A DNA stretch of 64,000 nt from the NCBI GenBank assembly GCA_000702245.1, contig JNKY01000013.1:124001-188000 (forward strand), in the 5' to 3' direction. Source of the DNA: Lachnospiraceae bacterium C6A11. Its GTDB lineage: Bacteria; Bacillota; Clostridia; Lachnospirales; Lachnospiraceae. The position numbers and the translations under genes are program-made. The notes beneath the pieces were generated by a model that saw only the letters and a list, made by a program, of their open reading frames with translations, searched no databases and was not told where the DNA came from. This document shows positions 44,109-51,818 of this stretch, piece by piece (position 1 is the stretch's first letter; each line of letters opens with the position of its first letter).

Positions 44109-46916
44109 CTACTTCGACAGCCATCCCAAAAATAAAACCATCACAGCTCCGACGCCAAGAGTGCCGGTAAAAAGCGCCATGTCAAATGTATTTCTCATAC
44201 CATCGGGCGATGATATGTAATTTCCTGTTTTTTCCTTTCTCGTTATCATAGCCGAAATTATCTCTCCGGCTCTTTTTTTACAATCATACTCCGGGAAGAA
44301 AGATGCCGCCTTAATAAGGAAGGCAGCCCGGAGTGCATTACCGTTTTCCAAAATATCCTGCCTATAGAGCTTTTCCTCATTCATTTCAGATCTTAATGCC
44401 TTTCTGAGACACTCCATTGCAGAATCCCTTTTGTCCCCGGCAAGTACGTCCATAGCCAGTAAAGCACATAAACCTATCCCTGCCGCATAGCATCCCCTTT
44501 GAGGCTGAATAACTCCATCCTTTGGCCAGCCCTGCAGCCTTTCATTCCATCCCTTTAACAGTTTTTCAAAGCATTGTGAAGAATGAACATAACATGTCTC
44601 ATCACCTGCAGCCTCACCTGCAAGTGCAAAAGCAAGTCCTGCCCCGGCAAGCCCTGTAAAAGGATCATTATCCGTTATTTTCATTGCAGCCAGTTTGTCT
44701 GCATAGCGTGTGATCAGACTCTTATCAGCCTTTACAGCACACAGTGCGATAAGTAAACCTGCATAACCATTTGATATACCCGGAAGTTTTAGATTAAAGT
44801 CTTCTTTATCTGTTAAGCATCCGAGCAGCCTTCGACATATTTTATCATCTGACAATTCCTTCAAAATAAGACCTGCCAGTATCATTTCTCCATATCCAAA
44901 ACGCAGTCCTGCAGTTATATTATCCTGAATTCCCTCTTTTTCCAGAATCGCCAGTTTCTCATTCAGTTCACAAATACACTGTTTGATGAGTTCCTCTGCC
45001 GCAGTATGCAGGCTCGCCAGTTTCGTCTCTCTGAGTACAAGACCGCAGAATAATACCGTCTCTGCCTGAAGCGGAGCCATTCCCCAGTCTCCCTGGACAT
45101 AATAGTCCTGCGAAGCGCTTAAAAAGAATATTCTCCCATCAGGTGTGATCATCTTTTCTTTATTTATTTTTTCAAAAATCTCTGCTATCTCGTTAGTCAA
45201 AGTCCCCGCGGGATCTGCCTCACCTGTCATGCCGGAATCACATTTTATCTCTGCCACATCGGAACCGCAATCTATATCTGTAGAATCGCTCTCTCTCTCT
45301 GTGGAACCGCAATCTATATCTGCGGAATCCCGCTCTGTCTCTGTCATATCAGAACCGCACTCTGTCTCTGCAGACTGCTCATCACTATCCAGCAATGCAT
45401 GCTCGAACGCCCATCTTACCAGTTTTTCCTCCATAAGTCTGTCCTTATCGCAATACTCACGAAGCTTCGAGCTTATATATTCATACGGCGTGCGCCTGTA
45501 TTCTTTTTCGATCAGTTTTTTTCCATCTGTACCATATAACGACTCCTCATTCAGCCGCACACAGTAATACGGAATATCCCCTTCGAGATAACACATTTCC
45601 TCATAATCAAGTATTTCCGGGACAAGACGTTTTCCTCTCCGACGTAAGGCAAACTCATCACGCCGCATCACGTTCCTTTGTTTCTCCCGTGATTTCAGAC
45701 ATTCAGGAGATAAGTATTTATCACAAAAATATCCCTGTACCTTCGGACTGTTATATAAAACCCTGAGCTCCATATCAGGATAACCGCCGAGGAGCTTCTG
45801 GATATCCTCCGACAGCCGGAGCATACGACTGTATCCCTCTGAAAATCCATCCATAAATTGCTGTTCATATCCGCTGACATCAATAGTATTTCCCTGCCAT
45901 ACAGGAAGACTGCAGCCCTCTTCTCCGTCCTTATATAGTGCAGATGCAGCGTAAGGTTCAAAACACTTTCGTACCGGCAGAGTGCCCATTCTCAGCACAG
46001 ATTCATATATTCTGATATCTGCAGCAGTCCGATTCATAACGTCTGAAAGTCCGGCTTCCGGCGTGATCAGATTCTCTGTATCTATCAAAACCGGCCATGC
46101 TCCGCAGGCCATGATGTTATTTTTATGAATATCTATGCTTCCAAGCACGGACAATACGGCCGTAAGCGCTCCGAATCTGAAGAAATACAGTCTTGCATCA
46201 TTTATATCCTCCAGCGGTTCGGCCTTTATCTCCTTACAGAAACCGTAACCTTTCCCCCATACCACATCAGCAGCTCTTGTAATATCAGAAAAGCCAAGCA
46301 TTATAATGTCACGCCAAAGAGCATCCACCTGACAATCGTGTGGTTTATAATATATTACACCTGCCTCGGTATTTATTCCCTGCACAAATCTTCCATGCTG
46401 CCTGGAATAAATACGCTGTTTGAGGAAGGAAAGTATCCTGCCGGAAGGTCTGCCTCCAAATATTGCCTCACTTATTTCTTCCTTCGACAGCGCATAACGA
46501 TCAAGAAGAAGCACCTCGCTTTCAATAAAGTTTGCTGTTATCTTCTCCTCAATATCCCGAAGAAACGGAAAACGCCTGTAAATCATGTCGGCATCTTCTT
46601 TCAGTCTGTCGGAAAGTGCCTGTACAGCCTGCTGAAGCCGCGGTGTCACCGAATCAGACATAACGATCTCTGCAGCAAATTCAGCTTCTCCCATCTCAAG
46701 GGACAAAAGCTCAGTAAAGCACCCGATATAGATATCGCACAGCCTATCGTAAAAAATAACTTTAATATCATCTGCTGACTGTATACTAAGAAGCCGGTCC
46801 GCATTCCCGGTCCGGCTTCGTATCATTTCTACTATTTGGGCAGATCTACTTCGCAACGCTTCAGTACATCCACCATCTTCAAAAAGCTCCAGCCATTGCT
46901 TCAGTGTTAAGTTCAT
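44109..46916 (-). CDS. lanM: LanM-type lanthipeptide synthetase 1 with decayed cyclase domain
   Basis: A 935-residue LanM. Start is ATG 46916, overlapping the flavoprotein stop as TAATG; an in-frame GTG 12 nt upstream has no better site. The dehydratase half keeps the kinase-like residues: Lys191 in YYKPHD, Asp262/His264/Asn267 in DIHKNNI, Asp279/Glu281 in DTENL, and LEGDIPYY in the activation region. A Ser/Asp/Cys-rich repeated linker (about 515-561) separates it from the LanC-like half. There the zinc motif CHG is ENG (Glu857-Asn858), and the catalytic His motif is FTGLAG. Only a Cys at 809 could match a zinc ligand. So it should phosphorylate and dehydrate Ser/Thr but not form thioethers. 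Confidence 0.88.
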   Translation of the reverse strand: MNLTLKQWLELFEDGGCTEALRSRSAQIVEMIRSRTGNADRLLSIQSADDIKVIFYDRLCDIYIGCFTELLSLEMGEAEFAAEIVMSDSVTPRLQQAVQALSDRLKEDADMIYRRFPFLRDIEEKITANFIESEVLLLDRYALSKEEISEAIFGGRPSGRILSFLKQRIYSRQHGRFVQGINTEAGVIYYKPHDCQVDALWRDIIMLGFSDITRAADVVWGKGYGFCKEIKAEPLEDINDARLYFFRFGALTAVLSVLGSIDIHKNNIMACGAWPVLIDTENLITPEAGLSDVMNRTAADIRIYESVLRMGTLPVRKCFEPYAASALYKDGEEGCSLPVWQGNTIDVSGYEQQFMDGFSEGYSRMLRLSEDIQKLLGGYPDMELRVLYNSPKVQGYFCDKYLSPECLKSREKQRNVMRRDEFALRRRGKRLVPEILDYEEMCYLEGDIPYYCVRLNEESLYGTDGKKLIEKEYRRTPYEYISSKLREYCDKDRLMEEKLVRWAFEHALLDSDEQSAETECGSDMTETERDSADIDCGSTERESDSTDIDCGSDVAEIKCDSGMTGEADPAGTLTNEIAEIFEKINKEKMITPDGRIFFLSASQDYYVQGDWGMAPLQAETVLFCGLVLRETKLASLHTAAEELIKQCICELNEKLAILEKEGIQDNITAGLRFGYGEMILAGLILKELSDDKICRRLLGCLTDKEDFNLKLPGISNGYAGLLIALCAVKADKSLITRYADKLAAMKITDNDPFTGLAGAGLAFALAGEAAGDETCYVHSSQCFEKLLKGWNERLQGWPKDGVIQPQRGCYAAGIGLCALLAMDVLAGDKRDSAMECLRKALRSEMNEEKLYRQDILENGNALRAAFLIKAASFFPEYDCKKRAGEIISAMITRKEKTGNYISSPDGMRNTFDMALFTGTLGVGAVMVLFLGWLSK
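45234..45372 (-). repeat. In-frame tandem repeat in the LanM1 linker
   Basis: Four imperfect units. The 20-bp element GGAACCGCAATCTATATCTG occurs exactly at 45261-45280 and 45303-45322 (42 bp apart), with variants at 45234-45253 and 45351-45370. They encode an acidic linker with recurring (D/E)CGS and TE/ESD segments between the two LanM halves. LanM proteins normally have no such insert. Confidence 0.8.
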
Positions 46917-47695
46917 TATTTGTCCCACCCGTTATAAGTTTTGCTGACATACTCGGAAAGTGTCTTATACTGTCCGTATCCACGTTCTGTACAGACTTTT
47001 ACTTCATCAGGAATATCCACGCCCGCAATTTCATTCATTAGAAGGGCTCTTCTGTTTATCTTCTTTCTAATGATAAAGGCCTGATCCTGCCACACTTCAA
47101 TGAATCTGCCGGGACTTTCAAGTGAGGCCAGCAGTCTGTCTGATATCTCATCCGTAAGCCTATCCATCTGTTCGGGAATATATATGTTCGGATTGTTTCT
47201 GCTTCTGCAGACATGTCCTGCATACGCAACAGAAGCTCCCATAAACTGCAGCGCCTTCTTAATCTCTTCCGCTGTTTCTTTACCATAACTATATGAAGTG
47301 GATACCAATACCGCTGCCGTCTTCCCCGCCAATTCAAAACGATGTGCAAAGTAAGCCATCCTGTCTATCACACATTTTGCAAAGCCCGACATTCCGGCAA
47401 GATACACCGGTGAGCAGAAGAAAATAATATCCGCTGCCAGAAGCTTCTCCTTGATCTTTGCCATATCATCTGTTTTATCAAGCGGACACACCCCCTTGTT
47501 AAAACAATTATTGCATGATCTGCAAAAGGAAAGCCTTACGGTATCTCCTGTGATACATTCATATTCTATACTCTCTCCCAAATCTGCCGCACGCTGAGAC
47601 AGCTTTTCTGCCGTCATATCTGAAAATCCGGCTGTAATGCCATTCTCACCGGAGCACGAAGAAACAATTGAAAAAACACGTATCACAGATTCCAC
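46916..47695 (-). CDS. Iron-sulfur flavoprotein (flavodoxin-fold FMN reductase)
   Basis: A 259-residue flavodoxin-like-fold oxidoreductase. The compact cluster motif CX2CX2CX5C (Cys58, 61, 64, 70) is that of archaeal/clostridial iron-sulfur flavoproteins, in which a [4Fe-4S] cluster passes electrons to FMN. The FMN-side motif is FFCSPVYLAGMSGFAKCVIDR (about 97-117, quoted in part), with SYSYGKE later. The C-terminal about 70 residues are extra. It lies between LanM1 and YcaO2 with tight spacing (TAATG overlap with LanM1; 10 bp after YcaO2). Its place suggests a role in peptide maturation, for example reducing dehydroamino acids, but that is inference. Confidence 0.8.
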   Translation of the reverse strand: MESVIRVFSIVSSCSGENGITAGFSDMTAEKLSQRAADLGESIEYECITGDTVRLSFCRSCNNCFNKGVCPLDKTDDMAKIKEKLLAADIIFFCSPVYLAGMSGFAKCVIDRMAYFAHRFELAGKTAAVLVSTSYSYGKETAEEIKKALQFMGASVAYAGHVCRSRNNPNIYIPEQMDRLTDEISDRLLASLESPGRFIEVWQDQAFIIRKKINRRALLMNEIAGVDIPDEVKVCTERGYGQYKTLSEYVSKTYNGWDK

Positions 47696-47705
47696 CCCAC
47701 TATCA

Positions 47706-49514
47706 TTAATATTCTCTGCCGTATATTTCCTTTAATTCATCAAGAAGCTTTTCCTGTGAAGCATTTTCTTTCTTCATGCCTTTGAATGACTTGATGATCA
47801 CCTCTCTTACAGCAGGATAATCGCATTCCGTACCATTAAGCTGGCAATTTGCACAGTCGTAGCAATTCATTTTCGGGAAATTACGCTGCATTACATGGCT
47901 GATATCACCTGTGTCTTCACTGACTCTTTTTACAATTTCATCTCTGCATAGCAGCTTTATTACATCAAGTGCATTTTCATGAGATGAGCCCTTTTCAATG
48001 AGGCGACAGTACCGATGCATAGCCGAGTAGAACTCCTTATCCTCATCAGCCGAAGCAATTACGCTCATTTTATTAAAGTAATGCCCCGAAAGACTATACT
48101 CTCCACGCTTCAGCGCTATATATGCAGCAATTCTGAATGCATTATACTTTTCCGAAAGCTGTCTGCCGGATATAAAAGCAATCTGGTTTTCAATTACACT
48201 GTATTCCTTAAACCTGATAACATTCAGTATACGCTTCTCTTCCTCTTCCGTAACATCCGGAAATCTATCAAAGGACACTACTGCTTTATGTGCGCTTATC
48301 ATCCCTCTGTAAGCCATTTTTCCTGTCGGAAAAAGGCCGCTGAAACCCGGTATGACTATAAAACAGCTTGGAAATCCGAGGAAGGAACAGTCGCGGAATA
48401 AAGGCTGAAACCCTTCCGCTTTAAGTAACTTTAGCATCTCGGCCAGAAAACCCCTGTTATCAAGTCCATCCCACCTTGTCCATGGGCGATACTCCCAGTC
48501 AGGAGTTCCTCTGAACATCGTATATGGATATATCCCGTCACCAGTTTTTCCGACATTTGGATAATTATGATAACCCCCGGCCTGTTCCGGTGAACCAACC
48601 ACACATATGTTAGCGAAGTGTTCCATATTCCTTCCCTGAAGTGCCTCAGTAAGTGTACGTTCGATCGATACAGCAAAGGACGGATGTGCTCCCAGTTTGA
48701 ATCCAAACCTCCCTGTCTCCAGATCAGAGATCATAAGCCCCGTTACCGGCCAGTCTCTGTCCAGCGATACATCATATAATGTTATACGGTATTTACCTTC
48801 TCTATGCACTTCCTCGATAAGATGATAAAAACTGTATTTTTTGATTTCCTCTTCAGGAATCTTCGGTGGAACGGTTTTACCATCAAGCAAAACTCTTGAT
48901 GCTGATCTTTCAAAGACCTCTGACATCCCCTGTACCATTGCTTCGATCAGGGTATTACCTGCAGCCATGCCGTTTGATCCACAGATCATATGCACTATAT
49001 CTATCGGCAGATACACTACCCTGTCGTTTAACGGATCTGCAAACGGCACACACAGAAGCATATCATTCTCATATCCCAGGATCCTGCTCATAAACTGCAG
49101 GAATTCAACTTGCGAGCCAATTTCACTTAAACACATAGCTTCAAAAAAATATGACATATAAGGATCCGGATTCGATATGATATCATAAATAGAAATCATT
49201 TTTTCATCGGGAAATACATTAAAGCCTGCCTCTTTTGTATAGCTGTCACGCTTATCCCTGAGTGTGATAAGACTATTGTTCAGTCTTTCCATAAGCTCAG
49301 CAAATCCACTTGCTTCCGAGTATTTTTTATCAGTTCCCTTTCCATTGGTACCGAGCTTGGTCGGATAAAGACTTACTCTGCAGGATTTTGCTCCATCATA
49401 TGCATCATCATTCCATTTGAGAACAGGAGAAAGTCCTATATCATTCAGGATACTCTTAATAAGCTCTACAGTTTCCTCCGGTGTTCTGTCCTTATATTTT
49501 GAATAATTACTCAT
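47706..49514 (-). CDS. ycaO: YcaO-domain protein 2 with C-terminal Cys knuckle
   Basis: A 602-residue paralogue of YcaO1 with the same layout: N-terminal part, YcaO core (GNTLIEAMVQGMSEVFER and IERTLTEALQGRNMEHFAN, Glu and Arg residues intact), helical TPR-like tail and the CX2CX2CX6C knuckle (Cys551, 554, 557, 564). The two copies differ throughout, so the duplication is not recent. It follows the methyltransferase gene by 5 bp and precedes the flavoprotein gene by 10 bp. Two YcaO and two LanM copies in one operon suggest two modification sets, perhaps matched to two leader types. Confidence 0.88.
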   Translation of the reverse strand: MSNYSKYKDRTPEETVELIKSILNDIGLSPVLKWNDDAYDGAKSCRVSLYPTKLGTNGKGTDKKYSEASGFAELMERLNNSLITLRDKRDSYTKEAGFNVFPDEKMISIYDIISNPDPYMSYFFEAMCLSEIGSQVEFLQFMSRILGYENDMLLCVPFADPLNDRVVYLPIDIVHMICGSNGMAAGNTLIEAMVQGMSEVFERSASRVLLDGKTVPPKIPEEEIKKYSFYHLIEEVHREGKYRITLYDVSLDRDWPVTGLMISDLETGRFGFKLGAHPSFAVSIERTLTEALQGRNMEHFANICVVGSPEQAGGYHNYPNVGKTGDGIYPYTMFRGTPDWEYRPWTRWDGLDNRGFLAEMLKLLKAEGFQPLFRDCSFLGFPSCFIVIPGFSGLFPTGKMAYRGMISAHKAVVSFDRFPDVTEEEEKRILNVIRFKEYSVIENQIAFISGRQLSEKYNAFRIAAYIALKRGEYSLSGHYFNKMSVIASADEDKEFYSAMHRYCRLIEKGSSHENALDVIKLLCRDEIVKRVSEDTGDISHVMQRNFPKMNCYDCANCQLNGTECDYPAVREVIIKSFKGMKKENASQEKLLDELKEIYGREY

Positions 49515-49519
49515 AAATA

Positions 49520-50461
49520 TTACCTCTGTTTATTGCAAATACCTGTTACAAGCAGGTTTGCACCGCCTTGCCATTCCCAGGCATAATTATCATGCAGATG
49601 GTCTCTCAGCCATTTACACTTCTGGCCTATCAGACTCCGAAAACGCTCCGCATCTTCTTCGGTTATACCAATGTCCTCATCCGGCAGTTCCATAAACGCA
49701 TCAAGCTTTTTTATCTCTGAAGCATAGAAAAGCTCTATATAGCGAAGTTTATCCTCATCAGAAACTGCAGCATTCGAAAGTGTAAAAACCTTCCCTATAG
49801 GATATAGTGATACATCCTTTAAGCCCTGCCCGGTGAAAAACTTAGGAACGTCCGAGCACTTCACACCCTTTATACGTGTTTCAAGAGGATCGGCACTAAA
49901 ATATTTTGTATATATTTTCATATACTCTTTTTTTAAATCTTCAACCCATGTACATTCTTCAGGATATTCTCCTTCATTATTACATGCCGGCATAAAATTC
50001 ATAGCTGTCACCGAAGAAATGATCCCCCCCGGCTTGACAACCCGCTTCATCTCACTCATCGCCTTTTCCGGATCCGGAACGCTTGTTAAAAACGTATGAC
50101 TGGTGACAATATCAAATGTATTATCTTCAAAAGGAAGTGCCAGGGCGTCTCCTATGATAAACTCAGCCGGAAGCCCCAGTTCTTCTGCTTTTTCCCGGGC
50201 GTATTCTATGAATGGTTCTTCCATATCAATACCAACAGCCGACACGTCCTCATCACCTGAGACGAGAAGTCTGGTAAAATACCCCGTTCCGCAGCCCACA
50301 TCCAGCAGTCGTACGTTATCCTTCACGCCGCACCAGTTTCTGACCAGAGGATAAAGCTCCTTCTGAATCAGAAACATGCGCGTGCGCTCAAGAAACTCCG
50401 GATTCTGAAAATATACTGACCATTTTTTAATCTCTTTCTCCATAAGCTTATATTTCTCCAA
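49520..50461 (-). CDS. Class I SAM-dependent methyltransferase
   Basis: A 313-residue Rossmann-fold methyltransferase. Motif I is LLDVGCGTGYFTRLL (about residues 53-67); motif II includes VGIDMEEPFIEYA; then FIIGDALALPFEDNTFDIV and the post-motif MKRVVKPGGII. The C-terminal about 140 residues are a helical cap that may bind substrate. It sits between the precursor block and YcaO2, 12 bp after A1, so it probably methylates the peptide (N-terminus, side chain or backbone). Small-molecule substrates cannot be excluded. Confidence 0.85.
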   Translation of the reverse strand: MEKYKLMEKEIKKWSVYFQNPEFLERTRMFLIQKELYPLVRNWCGVKDNVRLLDVGCGTGYFTRLLVSGDEDVSAVGIDMEEPFIEYAREKAEELGLPAEFIIGDALALPFEDNTFDIVTSHTFLTSVPDPEKAMSEMKRVVKPGGIISSVTAMNFMPACNNEGEYPEECTWVEDLKKEYMKIYTKYFSADPLETRIKGVKCSDVPKFFTGQGLKDVSLYPIGKVFTLSNAAVSDEDKLRYIELFYASEIKKLDAFMELPDEDIGITEEDAERFRSLIGQKCKWLRDHLHDNYAWEWQGGANLLVTGICNKQR

Positions 50462-50473
50462 ATATAGCTATGA

Positions 50474-50779
50474 TCAGATTGCTCCTGCAGCGAAATTGGT
50501 AAGATTATCGCTATTACCATTAACTGCCTTGAGACCCCTGGCTTCTGAAATAATTCCACCCGCAACATTCTCAAGGTCATCATCACTGATTTCATCATTT
50601 TCAGCTGAACCCTTCGTAATCTCTACCATAACAGCTTCAAATTCTTCCTTACTGTAACCATCCTGAATAGACACCGCATAATCATATGCCTCGTCTATAT
50701 CAGTAAAAGACTTCATCTTTGCCTGTATCTTTTCATCTGCTGATACCTTCTGAAAAAACTTCTCTAAATTCTCGTTCAT
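50474..50779 (-). CDS. Nif11-leader RiPP precursor A1 (no Cys in core)
   Basis: A 101-residue peptide precursor. The leader (about residues 1-75) is Nif11-like, with MNENLEKFFQKVSADEKIQ, the acidic EISDDDLENV helix and the cleavage site VAGG. The predicted 26-residue core begins IISEARGLKAVNGNSDN and ends FAAGAI. It has three Ser/Thr and no Cys. Leader is near-identical to A2, and the cores share a G-(L/F)-(K/R)-A pattern and an AI end. AAGTTAGGAGG precedes the start. Confidence 0.9.
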   Translation of the reverse strand: MNENLEKFFQKVSADEKIQAKMKSFTDIDEAYDYAVSIQDGYSKEEFEAVMVEITKGSAENDEISDDDLENVAGGIISEARGLKAVNGNSDNLTNFAAGAI

Positions 50780-50822
50780 GTTAATTCCTCCTAACTTATA
50801 TTACTCCAAATATATGCCATGA

Positions 50823-51131
50823 TCAGATTGCTGTTGCAGCGAAAAGGGAATAATCAACTTCATCACCAGCCGAAGCCCTGAAGCCCTTGGCTCCCTCTGT
50901 AATAGTTCCGCCCGCAACACTCTCAAGGTCAGTATCACTGATTTCATCATTTATAGTTGAGCCCTTCGCACTCTTTGCCATAACAGCTTCAAATTCTTCT
51001 TTACTGTAACCATCCTGAATAGACACCGCATACTCATATGCTTCGTCAATATCAGTAAAAGACTTCATCTTTGCCTGTATCTTTTCATCAGCTGCCACTT
51101 TCTGCAAAAACATCTTTAAATTCTCGTTCAT
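50823..51131 (-). CDS. Nif11-leader RiPP precursor A2 (no Cys in core)
   Basis: A 102-residue precursor. Start is ATG 51131, behind AAGGAGGAATTAAC; the frame reaches back to 51173 without a ribosome site. Leader as in A1 (MNENLKMFLQKVAADEKIQ), with cleavage site VAGG. The predicted 27-residue core begins TITEGAKGFRASAGDEVD and ends LFAATAI: five Ser/Thr, no Cys. Confidence 0.9.
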   Translation of the reverse strand: MNENLKMFLQKVAADEKIQAKMKSFTDIDEAYEYAVSIQDGYSKEEFEAVMAKSAKGSTINDEISDTDLESVAGGTITEGAKGFRASAGDEVDYSLFAATAI

Positions 51132-51175
51132 GTTAATTCCTCCTTGACTTATATTGCTCCAAGAATATACCATGA

Positions 51176-51487
51176 TCAGACGGCTCCGGCTGACGATGCC
51201 GCAACGATAGCAGATCCTAAAAATGTGCCATCCATAAGAAGTGTTTCCTCATCAGTGGTCAAGCCTCCGGCAACACTGATCAGATCATCATCATTTATCT
51301 CTCCATCAGCAGAAATAGAATTATTGATCCTGGTCATAGCATCTACAAATTCTTCCTTCGTAAAACCTTCCTGTATAGTCTTTGCAATCTCGTAAGCTTT
51401 ATCAGAATCACCTGCAGACTCCAGCTTTGCGCAAAGTTCCTCATCCTCCGAAAGCTTTTTCAAAAACTCTTTTAAACTATCATTCAT
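51176..51487 (-). CDS. Nif11-leader RiPP precursor A3 (no Cys in core)
   Basis: A 103-residue precursor. Start ATG 51487 (MNDSLKEFLKKLSEDEELC) with GGAGGTG ahead; the longer frame to 51523 is not supported. Leader is more divergent than A1/A2 but keeps IQEGFTKEEFVDAM and DDDLISVAGG. The predicted 28-residue core begins LTTDEETLLMDGTFLG and ends SSAGAV: seven Ser/Thr, no Cys (the only Cys is in the leader). Confidence 0.9.
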   Translation of the reverse strand: MNDSLKEFLKKLSEDEELCAKLESAGDSDKAYEIAKTIQEGFTKEEFVDAMTRINNSISADGEINDDDLISVAGGLTTDEETLLMDGTFLGSAIVAASSAGAV

Positions 51488-51512
51488 TCCGCACCTCCGT
51501 ATATGTTCATCA

Positions 51513-51818
51513 TTAAACCGCAAGTAAACTCATCGTTACAGCAGCTGTAGCAGCTGTAGCGGCTCGAGCTATACAGGCCGACGTTGATGTACCACCTGCA
51601 ACATTGGCAAGATCATCATCATTGATCTCATCATTATTTTGAGAAGCAAAGTCTTTAATCTTCGTCATAAGCTCTGTAAACTCTTCCTTGGTAAAACCTT
51701 CCTGAACAGTAGCCGCATACTCATATGCTTCGTCCATATCAGTAAAAGACTGCATCTTTGCCTGCTTCTCCTCATCAGCTGCTACCTTCTGTAAAAACAT
51801 CTTTAAATTCTCGTTCAT
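51513..51818 (-). CDS. Nif11-leader RiPP precursor A4 (one Cys)
   Basis: A 101-residue precursor. Leader MNENLKMFLQKVAADEEKQ ... DDDLANVAGG. The predicted 25-residue core begins TSTSACIARAATAATAAV and ends TMSLLAV: eight Ser/Thr and one Cys, very rich in Ala. Its ATG overlaps the LanM2 stop (ATGA), and its AAGGAGG ribosome site is encoded by the last codons of LanM2, so translation is coupled to the enzyme. Confidence 0.92.
   Translation of the reverse strand: MNENLKMFLQKVAADEEKQAKMQSFTDMDEAYEYAATVQEGFTKEEFTELMTKIKDFASQNNDEINDDDLANVAGGTSTSACIARAATAATAAVTMSLLAV

Noticed and set aside
45145-45567. Ser/Val-rich plus-strand frame with repeats, and the repeat as a possible CRISPR
   Set aside because: It is the mirror of the LanM1 linker repeat. 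Units are in frame with LanM1, without unique equal-sized spacers or cas genes.
46916-46928. GTG start for LanM1 12 nt upstream
   Set aside because: The ATG at 46916 has a better-spaced GGTGGG and gives the usual stop-start overlap with the flavoprotein gene.
42267-49514. Standard thiazole/oxazole (LAP) cluster
   Set aside because: No E1/ocin-ThiF-like protein, no flavin dehydrogenase of the McbC type and almost no Cys in the cores.
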